From: Apteryx mantelli
Lineage: Eukaryota; Chordata; Aves; Apterygiformes; Apterygidae
Assembly (NCBI RefSeq): GCF_036417845.1
Contig: NC_089979.1
Coordinates: forward strand, 114,733,415-114,797,414
Direction: 5' to 3'
Length of the DNA stretch: 64,000 nt
Shown here: piece after piece, positions 42,401 to 54,400 of the stretch
Numbering within the stretch: position 1 is the stretch's first letter
Layout of the letters: every line of letters begins with the position of its first letter
Notes under the pieces: model-generated
Told to the model about the DNA's origin: nothing
Databases searched by the model: none
What the model saw: only the letters and a program-made list of their open reading frames with translations
Position numbers and translations under genes: made by a program

Positions 42401-45400
42401 TTTTTTTCTTTCCACCTTTCTGTGAAATATGAGGAAGTATAACCATGAAAAATAATAAAAAAGTTCAAAAGGCTGCATATTTTACAAATAAATGAATTAT
42501 TTTTCCTAATGTTCCTGTATGTAGGAAAAGGCCCAGAGATTGACCATCTTTCCAAGTTAGAAAATTTGTTTCATCTTGCTTTCTCTTTAGAGAAAAATCT
42601 TGAAAAATTAGAACAGGCACAGCAGAAAATCAAGACACTGAATAAGAGTTGTATTTCAGCTTTGAGTTTCAGCCTTATCAGCTGAAATAGTTATGCGTAT
42701 ATGATGAAAGTGTCAGATTAGAATTTTTCTTTATTGAATTTGGTGATGATTATATTTTAGTGTGTAAGAAATAAAAACAACAACAAACATTTATTCAAGA
42801 TTTTTAATGTTTGTCTAGGATTCTGAGAGACAACAAACAGGATAGAGATATAATAATTTGAAAAAATGTATATGTTAGGAGTAACTTTTAAAATGTAAGT
42901 GGTATACTACATAAAATGAATTAGTCCTGAATGAATTAGAAGAATCAAATCTTTTTGTCCATTTTTACTTACATTTTAATGTAAGTTACTATAATATTCT
43001 ACATTTGGCTACCTTATAACCATTGCATCCTTATAGTTGGTGTTTTCAGAACAATTCTCTAGGCTGGGTATATAGCCTGCATTTGCTGCGAAGCAAGTTT
43101 CTTTAAATTTCAAATTGTTAAAAAGCAATTTCTGTACTTAGACAATTCTTTTCTATTTTAAATTTAATTACTTTTATTTTCTTATTTCAGGTATCTCTTG
43201 TAATGTGTTTTATTCTGATGTTTGGTAATTCAATGTTATTGACATCCTATTATGCTGCATCTTTAGTAGTTATCTGGGTAAGTTGTTTAAGAAAGAAATC
43301 ATGAGATGCTAAGAATATAATGCTGTACTATTATTTAATGCATTGATGTAAAATGTGAAATTACTGCATTGCCAAATAGTTCAGAAAGATTAATTTAGGG
43401 ATTAGAGTAGTCTTCCATTCATTGTATGTAAACTGCAGTAAAAGTTCTTATATTAGTATGTCTGGTTTGTGCAGGGTGAAACTGCAGAATAATATATTTT
43501 TTCTTATTTCAGGTTGCATTGATTCAGGAGTGTTTTTTTTTTTTTTAATAATAGTTGCATTGTACAATAAGCTCTTACTAAAATAAAATAATAATCTGGG
43601 ATACTGGAAAATGTTGTGTGGCTACTACATCTTACCTAAAAATGCACATTCTTTTTATTATTAGGGAATTCTTGAATTGAGTCCAAAATTCTTGAAAAAG
43701 AGCAGAAGAGAAGTCAGTTTATGGGTAAGGATTTTGATATATTTTGAATTTCAGAAAAGGACTATTACTTTTTTTTGGTTTATTTGTTTTTTAGGAAATA
43801 GAGAAATAGTTTCTGGTTTAGTTTCTTGTGTTTTAAAATCAAGAGATACAGCTGAACTGCTGTATTCAAGTAAATTGTCCATATTCCCTGAAATTAGTCT
43901 TCATTTAAGGAAAACAAAAAATGGAACATAAACATATATTTATTTCATAAAATTTAAATAACATCCTTTCTATGGCAACACATTTAATTTTATGCTCCCA
44001 ACTCGAATGTATTTACAACTACTAAAATCCATATGAAATTCCCTTTAAAATAAAGGAGAGAATTTAGAAGAAGCAGCTTAAAGGGTAACAGTGCTTGCAG
44101 ATATGGAGATTAAGATACTGCATTACAGATTCACATAAAACTATCCTATACAATTATTATTTTAGAGTCTTTTTGATAACAACAATAAGCAGCCTATAAT
44201 TAAACAGGATATGATTACAGTTTATGTTTAGTTTATGGTTTATTATAGTTTCTGATGCCCCTTATTTTAGCAGCAGCAAGTTCATAGGAGATGGAAGAAA
44301 GATACTGTGGAAGCAAAAAATATAGAAGTATTTAGAAAAGGATTAAGTACCTTCCAGGAATTTAGGTTTATTTGCAGCCATTAAATATGATGACTGAACA
44401 CAACCAGCAGTCATGTTACTCCTCTGATTACGTTAAAGGAAAGATCAGTTTGTATTTTGTTGTTATATTCTCTGTGAAAGCATCTGCTGCTGGTATCTGT
44501 CAGACACGAGATACTGAGCCAGGTTGTCCTATTCAGTTCAGTTGGTTTTATAAAAAAATGGGGATAGCTTCAGTTAGATTGTCTAGAATTTCTTTTGCAT
44601 CATTCTGGTGTAGGGGTAAACCTAATATATAACTAAAAGTTTGAGTTTATCTTGAGAAGGTACTATAAATAAGCAAGTTCCTACAAAGGGTTGAATTAGT
44701 AGAACAGTACAACCTCATAATGTTGGAGGAGTTATTAGTGGAAAATAATTCTACTACCCCAGTGTATGCAAAACAAATGGAATTCAGAGTTAGGCTGCCC
44801 CTGTTTAAAGGCAGCTTAGGTATCTCCTCTACTACAATGTAGTGTGTGGTGATACAGTCATAACATAAATCAGTTGCACAAAAATGGTTTCAATTGTAAT
44901 AGGAAAAAAAAAAAAACAAAAAACACCCCAGTGCACTCTACTTGGTGAAACATACTTGGTTAGAGATGGTTACACTTCTTGGTGATGACATCTGAGAGTT
45001 TTTAACTAAGTGCTTAATTTAACAAGCTTTTCTAAAAAGAAAGTTTTTATTTAAACTTCCTTTGAGACATGTTTATATAATTCTGAATATATTTTTAAGG
45101 TCATTGAAGGATGTGCCTGGATATTTGGGACAGTCACCTTGAAATATCTGACTTCTTTAGCATTTGGAATAGCTGATGATGTAAGTGTTCTTTCTCTTAG
45201 CTTAATATCTGGCATTTTGATTTCTGTTCAGAAAGCTGTCTGCTATTATGTAACACTTTTAAGTACTATTTTCATAGTAGATTTATGTGATAGTGATATT
45301 TATGATAATATTTTATATGATAACTCATTTATGATTCTGTTTTCTTCCCTTTTTAAATTAAATGAAACTGAAGTGGGAGTTAGGTTAAAAACTAACATTA

Positions 45401-48400
45401 TTTTGCCAGTGAAGCGTGATATTGAGAGAAGGTAAGTTAGCACAGAAAAAAATAAATTTTCCTTAGCCTAGGAGTACAGATGTCCAATAAGATATTTTAG
45501 GCCTAAACTATTCTCAGTTAACAAAACTATTCTCAGACTTTTAAGTAAGTTTAATTTATGTTTGAAAACCTCTTTTATGTTTTGTGGAAGAGCATTGCTT
45601 TATACTTGGAACCTTTATTTTCCTACAGTTCTGTTCTACCATTATGGATTTTTTAGTTTAAAAAAAAAAAAAAAACTCACTTGAAAGATGTTATATTAAA
45701 CTGTATAGCATTGGGGAAGGGAAACGGTATAGTAATAAAACTGTATAAATAATCAACTAATGACAAATCAGAAAGTAATGCATATCAGCTGAAGTCAATG
45801 GAGGCTACAAGACAGATATTGATGTGTTTCATTTATTTAGGTTGGTTTCTTTAGAAAACTTCCTAATTTTTAATATTTTGATTTTTATCATCTTATGTAT
45901 TTTCCTGAAACTCCAAGATTACTTTTGCAGAAGTGGAGGAGAGATTGTATAATTGCTTTCCATTCATTATGAATTATCACTTTGAGGTGCTATGACCTAA
46001 GTTTGTGAAAAGACAAAGGTTTTTACTACTGATTTAACAAATGCTTTGTTTGTCTGTAAATGTGGCTTTGTAGAGCTTTGGGCATTTCTGATATCTTCTG
46101 ATATCTTTTCCTGTATTTGCTCAATTTTTTAGTTTATTTTTCTGTGAAGCTAATTTTTAAGAAGACAGTTTTGAAATCTTTGTTGTAACTAGGACTCCTC
46201 ATTGCACTTTGGCTCTTTTATTATCGGATTCTACTGTTTAGACATTATCTGTGCAGATGCTATATCAAGGGGCAAAAGGTGGCCAGCTCATAGCTTAAAA
46301 TGAGTATGCAAACCCATACTCTTGTTGAGCCCAGTCCCAGTGATAACCCCATTTTTCTGCCACTTTCCACTTTTTATTTTGCCCAAGCTCTCTTATATGT
46401 GAAAACCTCATTTAATCTACCTGAATAAATTTTTGGTGCTGTTGTCACAATATTGTAAATCCTATAGACTTCTGTTCTAATTAAAAATCTTTACATTTAC
46501 ATTTCAACTACTTCATTGCAGAACGTAGGCCAATTTTTACTTACTACTGCTTTTGTTTTTTATTTCCTACCAGGCTCATATAGGTAATCTATTAAAATCT
46601 AAATTTACTGGCTACAAGGATTTTGATACATTGATGTACACCTGTGCTGCAGAATTTGACTTCATGGAAAAAGAGGTAATCTGATCAGATCAGATCACCG
46701 TGGAACTGGAAAATTTTTGGTTTATATCAGTTTGTAACTTAAAACATGTGAGAGCTGTCTCCTGCTTGCATCATAAGACTTTTCTTTTTTGAATTCAAGA
46801 GGTTACTGGTGAAGTTAGAGACATAAATGGACTTCAGCTAAATTTAGCTAGCTTTATTACTTTTAAATTAACTAAAAATAAAAGAATATTTTGATTTCAG
46901 TTCTAGAAAACATACTTGCTTGAATGAAAGAAGTGCTGGTTCAGGGACAAATGGAAATTTACAGTTTTGCAAACTTAAGATTTTATGTGGCTGTCAGTAA
47001 CTGATTTTGAATAGAGGGAAAATGTAATTAGAGCTATAAAGGTCCTATGTGGTGGATTTAGATTACAGAGGAGCACTGATGCTTTTTAACTTGCTGTTAG
47101 TGGACTTTGGTAATTAATCAGTATCCAGATATGTATTTAGAAATTTTATAGGTTCCTCAAACCATAGTACTCAAATTCACATGGCATACAGTCTACTCTT
47201 AGCCTGACGGAAGCTTGCCAAAGAAATGAGAAACATTTGCTCATGACCCTAGTATTACAATCCCTACTGAGATTTCTGGGTAGAGTTGAAATTTTAGTCT
47301 CTTTTAAGCTTGCTTTGTTTTTGTTGTATGTTTGAATTTACATTTGCCTGGAGGAAGGATGTCTTTTTATTATTTTCTGTAAAATGACCATTGTAGTAAT
47401 GATGGATGAATGGAAAGCAGTTAATACGGTTATTTCTGTTATAGACTCCAGTGAGATACACCAAGACTCTGCTACTACCAATTGTTCTGATAGTTTTGGC
47501 GGTAATCCTTAAAAGGGTAAGTGATTGATTTAGTGAATGGCCTTTACCTTGAATTTGCTTTTTAGGTTTTTCGAAGGGACCTCTATTTATCTTGAGGTAG
47601 GAGAAAGCTAGATAAAACATGATTCTTTAAAAATATGATTCTTTAAAATTATTTACATAAAATTCTCTATTCTCTTTACATAGATTTTGCAGAAGTGCAG
47701 TCCAGAAGTCAGTGGCAAAACTTGTTTTGATGTTAAAGCGCCAAACACAAATTTCTGTCCTTTAGCTGAGGAGAACTATAACTATAGTTTATAACTGTTT
47801 CTGTAGATTTCATTATGCATAATTTATGTAAAAACAACCTACAGTTTACACAAGAACAGATGGAATAACTGAAAACTGCCCGACTAATTAAACATGCTAA
47901 CAAAGAATTTTTAGCTAAAATATAGCATGTTTTTATCTTAGTATAATCTCAGAATGGGATTGCCCAGGTGCAATTTAATTTTGCAAATGTTTAAAATGCT
48001 TTAGGAATGCTTTTGAAAGTTTATTCATGCTTTTTGTTGGCTTTCACTTTCTTCAGGCAATTAAATATCTCGTGTGGGCCTTATCTCAAAAAGGCCAATG
48101 TGAAAGGTAAATGTTGTCTTCTTTTTGAATATAAAACAGAATTTTCTGCTGGAAGTTTATTTGGTTTGATATATGCTAGATAATTTAGAATTTTACATTG
48201 TGGTGGCCCTTTTTGAAGTATAGATTATTTGCAGTTCAATAACTGAATCTCTTGGATGTACTATTTAGCATGTTTTTATAGTATGTCTAAAACTAAGTTT
48301 AGCTGCTGAACTTAGTTTTAGACATCCTAACCTCCTGCCCCAAATCTTTTTTTCATAATATGTTTTTCTGCTGTATGTTCTTAAACCAGTATTTATTTAT

Positions 48401-51400
48401 GCTCCTATTCACTTTTCTCTCATAAACAGTGAATGCAAACATGTTCCTCCCCATTATTTTTTTTTCCTGTTATCAAGATACTTAAGTTTCATCTTTAGAA
48501 AGGAATCCCTACCATATTCGTTTTATTTACTAAATATGTGTAATGCTTGCTCTATTATGTCCATTTGGCATCAGTTGTTGATATTAGGCTCAAGAATGGG
48601 GAATTTGGCCAACTGAGTGTTGTTCATTTCCCTGACGTATCTTTTGCTGCATTTTCTTTCTTTTATTTACCTCTAATCATTTCAGTGATCTCTGCTTTCT
48701 ATAGTCTAATGGCCTTTATCAAAATTTCAACAGATGTGAGCAGGATTCACTATCCTGTCCTCACAGATGTTTTAGCAGAACAGCAGCTATACATAACTTT
48801 GATTATATTCACATTTGTATTTTCTTCTAAGAAGCCAAAGATCACATATGTAGTAACTGAGTAAATGACTGACTCTTTGGTGACAGTGTTCTGCCTCTTT
48901 TATGTTAGTGAGATATTTTCTAAATAAGCTGTTTTATATGTGAAATAATCCATGGAAGTAATTAAAAAACTACTAAAATTAATTTTCAGATTGCAAATAG
49001 ACTTAGGGATGGAGAATAGTTACTGGTTTGCAATATGTTTCAAAGCTTGTTATAAAGAAAAAAATAGCTATGCAGGTGCTGAGTCATGCTTACCAGGTTA
49101 GTTCAATTGTTTAGAACTGTCATAGATGATTCTAAAGTAAAACGACTGCTTCTGTATGAGATAAATAATTTGATTTTCTGTTTTTTATTCAGAGAGGAAC
49201 GTTTTAACCACGGTGAGGTAGGACTCGTTCTGCACAGTTCTGTTCCTATGTTAATGTGAATATTCAATATTGAAATAGAAATTGCAGTGGTCTGATGCTG
49301 ATAGGTGATTATTTGAAGCTAAGTATTCACATCTACTTCTGTTCCCTTGTTCTATATTGGGTCCAGTATATCACCAAAATAACTCTGGAATGTTGAACAA
49401 AAAAATGTACTAGCTAGTGGGAAGCGGAGGTGGTGCAGGAGAGGAATCTTGTGGGCTTTTGCTGTAGAGGCACAGAACACTGATCTTAAGCTGGGCCTTT
49501 CAGTTTCCCCATACAGACTGAGAAGGTGAATGGCTACTATATGTAGTTTCATGGTATAATTTCCTGTCTGCGGTGACAAAGCTTGTCATTGTTTGACAAA
49601 TAATATTATCCTTTTAAAATTCCTTTTTAAATATGCTACAATGAAAATAGTTCTACCTATGGTTCTTTTAATAAAATTACCTAAATAGTATACTTGAATG
49701 GTAGCTTTCTTTTGTGATTTCTTTTTTATTTGCAGTTAAGAAAAATTTCCACTGTCCGTGCTGACTTAACAGCTAATGTGGTCAAAGCTTACAAGAAAGG
49801 CTTTTTATAACCCTTTTTGATCTTCATACCCATTTATTCAAATTCTTTAGTAGGAAACCTACTATAACTCTAGAGTAGAATAAGCAAACAGTTCACTGAA
49901 GATCAGTTTTAAATATGCACATGGTGGCATTTGGAAAGCCAAATACTTCATTCATTAGAGTATGAAATTACTGAATTATTTCAATAATTAGGAAAATATA
50001 ACTATGGAGTGATGTATCAAAAATACTGAATCAGCTTTACAATAATTGATTCAGATAGGAAGGAATGAACTCTCACTTCCCATGCAAACCAAGGATTTCC
50101 TAAAGAGCTTCTATTTTGTTTGGGGTATTTTAGCAGTTTATTGTGGATTGTGCTATGAGAGAAATCTCATGCCATTCAAAATATTTTAATCAATCAATTA
50201 GATACAGGTATTTTTGCAATCAATACTTAATGTTTAACTACAGCACTTACACAGGTAGCATAGATTCAGTGTTAGGAGTGTTGAGTGAGAACTCTGCTTG
50301 TTGAACTTCCTAAGCTTTTACTTTTGAGAATGCTAAAGCAGTCTGGTGCTATAATCAGATCTGTGGTTGTGTGATTACTGAGGATGATTTTAGTTGCTTC
50401 TTTCATTTCATGCTTGTTAAGTATTTTAGATATTAAGTAATAAGATCTATTCACTCCTATAAAGAAATTATACAAGAAATTTTGCATATATTATTGCTTG
50501 TCTCATGCTTCAGGATCTTTTGGATAGTTAGTCATTTCTCTAGCTGCTTTTAGTCTTATTGTTACTGTTTCTCCTTCCTGTTGTTCCGTACCTTAACATA
50601 CTACACACATTTTTGAAAAGAAGATTGCAAAGTCATTATCACTCTCTGAAATGTGAAGATCTTTATTTTGGCATGGACTCTTTTTTGAATAAGCTTGTCA
50701 TTTAAGCTATACTGAAAAAGAAGTTGTATATTTAAGATACAAATGAAACATATGCAAACACTAGCTTATGCTTCTGTGTGGTATGTTTGTTTTTGCAGCT
50801 GGTGTATCATGCATTGCAGCTGTTGGCATACAGTGTCCTAGCGATTTTAATTATGAGACTAAAACTGTTTTTGACGCCACATCTTTGTGTTATGGCTTCC
50901 TTAGTGTGTTCAAAGCAGGTAAGATCTTTTTTTTAATTCTGTAACTATCTCAGCACTTTTACGATTACCCAGATATTTGTTTTAAAACAAATTTATGTGT
51001 TTGTAATTGCTAAATCTGAGTATACCAGTTAAAAATAAACCAGTTAGTATGTCTAAAAATAAGGTTACACGTTTTCCCCTCTCTCCTCAGCCCAAATAAA
51101 GCAAAAATCTTGTGTTATGCAACTTGTCCAACTGCATTATTATACAAATTAATACACTGTGAATTGAGCTTGAGCATAGGGAGGCATATACTAGATTTTG
51201 TTTTATTTGAACACTTCTATGCCATTGCAAGCTTTGTATCAAATACTGATTTTAGGTATTTAAGCTTATTTACGTTGTGTTTTCGCAGCTTTTTGGATTG
51301 CTTTCCATATTTTTTGTTTATTAATTTACTCTAAAAAGACCTTTCTAAATAGTTTTTCTAAATATCATTGCATGTTGAAAACAGTTTAAACTTAAACAAT

Positions 51401-54400
51401 AAATGTGCCTAACTCAGATTTAATTTTTCTAGCTTGAAATCATCCATAACACAAAAATGTTATTAGATTGGTTTCCACATATAGAATATCTGTTAGAATT
51501 GGCTTTCCATGTTTCAGTAGTTGTGTTTTTGAGAAGTGAACTTGATTGAATCTGTGTCTGGGTAGCTGTTTCAGAAGCTTTGCAGCTGCTGCAAAAGTAG
51601 GGTAAGCAGTCTTCTGTCTGGAAAGTGTTACTTACATCATATGAAGTAAATATCCCACACTGAGAGAGTGAAAGATGATGATTAATCCTGAACTTTCAGG
51701 GAACTAATGGGAATGTCTACAGGAAGAGCACCATCATGAGGATCAATGGGATAAAGAATCCAGGGAAGGACAGTTTTTCCATAATGTTGTACAGGCTACA
51801 TAGTAATCCATCTGGTTTAATATTGTGCTCCTTACTTTCTTGGTGCCTATTTTGTTACTTGGGGCCTTCACATGCAAAAGTGCTGAGTGCTTGCTGACAT
51901 CAAAGGAATCTGTACTTTGAACATATAAAATGCTATGAACATGTGAAATACTCTTTAAAAAGTAAATTCATTTACTCACCTTGGAACTGAGTATTCAGAC
52001 TTAATAGAAACTTATTTTTCCTGTGTTCTGTTGCCATTCTGTAAGGTAGGCAGGTGCTCTTATGACACTCCCCAGCTTTTGGTTACTTGATCTTGTAGTA
52101 TTGGTGTCCTCTTAGGGGGTCTGGTTGTTTGTGGAGTAATTAACAGGAGTTACACTGCAGTTAAAATTTTCTAAGTGGACTTTCACAAGGTGCCCCTGTC
52201 TTATACTAGCAGTGGAAATGACAGTGTACAGTATTTTGAAATGAAATGGCTTTTAAAACATCAGAAAAGCAAAAAGAAAAAAATCTGTTTATGTTCTTCT
52301 GACATATTGTTGTAATTTGTCGATAACAAATTATCACACAAGTGAATTCTGTCCAGAGGTAATTTGTTCTTAATTCTTGTTTTAACTGTTTGTGTTCCTA
52401 AAAGAAAATTTGTAGGCTTTTCTGCCCCATTATGCATTTGGTATACAATATAGAATACAATATAAAAAGAGTTAAAACTCTTGTGTAATTTTGTAGCAGG
52501 TGAACTTTCAATTTTGTACTATTTCTGTATTCTGTACATCAGGAAAAGGCCTGATGCTCCCTGTCAAACCTCTGAGAATTGACAAATGTATTACTTGAGA
52601 AAATCTGAACTACTCTTTTTCTGTTGTATGGAGAGAGTATTCTCTGAAAGATAAGAAAAGGTACCTTGTAACTGGTAATGATGAAAGATGAGCTGATAGG
52701 AAGGTTTCTGGTAATAGATTGTCTCCTTTGCTTTTTTTATATAGTAAGCTAGCTAGTACATGGCAAATTAGCAAAAGTTTTAACTTTATTTATTTGTTTG
52801 TTTTAGTAACAAAGCAATATTTTTGGATTCATTTTGAATATAATTCAAAATTCATTTTGGATAACAGTGTTTTTGTTGTACTATTGCAACTAAGTTCATT
52901 GTGCCAGTTAATGAAATATGGTACTTTCGGTAAACATTGCCTTTTGGATTTTAGAGGAGGCCGTGTTAGCACTATGTAAATATTTAAGAGAAGGAAAAGT
53001 TCAGAGTAATTTATCAATATGTATTTATTTCCTTTCAAGTTGTATCAGTTTTCTAGGATTTAGTTTATGCCACTAACTTTTGTCCAGTCTATCAGTAGGA
53101 AAGATTGTTGATTGTGTTAAAAAAGAGAAAGAGATTGGAAAGAACAAAAAAGTGCAAGACGAGGTGTATTCTGCTTCCAAAAGCTTTTTGGTCCTTTGGT
53201 TGTCCTGCTCTTATTTCTTTGGTCATAGAATGAGAGCAAGATTCTCTGGACGGTACAAATCCAAATGATCACCTATTCTGGGAGCTGTTCCTGTTGGACC
53301 AGATGGCTCAGGCCCAGTGACTTTTTCCCCCTTCTTTGCAGCATCGTGGAGGAGTAGTTGGATTGAAAGAACTAGGTCTTGAATGCTAGGAAAAATAAGG
53401 CTTAGGTTGCTGTAGTTTGGGAGAGTTGTTCCGTATAGAAGAAGGTAAATGACCAGCTGTAATATAAATAAAAATAATTTAAAAAAAATCTCATGTTGCT
53501 GTCAGTGAAGGTTCTTTGCCTTTAAAATGTTCGCTAGGTTGATGCTGATTGATACCTGTAAAAGACAAGCTAGATTCTCTCCAGCCTGACTGATGTACAC
53601 TTTTTTTAGTGTGGAGCTGCTGATAATTTTCCAGGTAACACGTGACCGGCTTGAGCATGAGAGAGAAACTCTGACATCCTGACCCATAGGACTGTCAGAC
53701 CACTTCTAAGACTACTCTGACTTAAGCAAACAAAGGTCTGAGAAAACTCTTTATTTTTTGTAGGCTCAGGAAAATATCATTGGTTTTTCCTAAGTTTTTC
53801 TTCTGCCCTGCTGGCTTCTGAGCAGAAATAATTTTCTGAGATTGAAAGATCTGACTCTGTATGTGTAATAATGATATAGAGGAATTATTGTGATTGAGGG
53901 GGTGAGCAGGGGAAGATAGGACTTGGGACCAAATGATTGACTAGTCTGCTGTATTTTTCATTGTTTAAAGTTTTAGATGTTTACATGGAGGATATGCTGA
54001 CAAGCAACAATTCGTCTTCACAGATGAAAAAAAAAATTCTAAGCAAATTAAACATATGTAATTATCTCATTTTAAGTGAGGTCAGCACTATCCTATCCTC
54101 TAACAGGCCTTTTTAATTTACCTGCAAGGGGTATGTTAATATAACTGCTTTATTTTGAGACACGTTAATCAGCTGCCAGTAAAAATGTATCCTTTTATTA
54201 ATGAACATCAGTCTGAGGGGGAGTTTTGTAAAGAGGATATACCAGAAGTAATCTGTAAATGGAAAGGAATTTTGCATATAATGTTCTTTGAGACCATTTC
54301 ATGAATTTGTATACTTTCCATTATCTCAGTGTAGCAGCTTGTGGCATCTGATGGACAGCTAGAGAGATTTAAAACTTATTTGTTTATTTGACAAAAAAAA

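Noticed and set aside
48547..48864. 105-codon hydrophobic frame in intron 17
   Set aside because: It starts at TTG. Hydrophobic translation is expected from T-rich DNA, and there is no acceptor/donor pair with the right phases.
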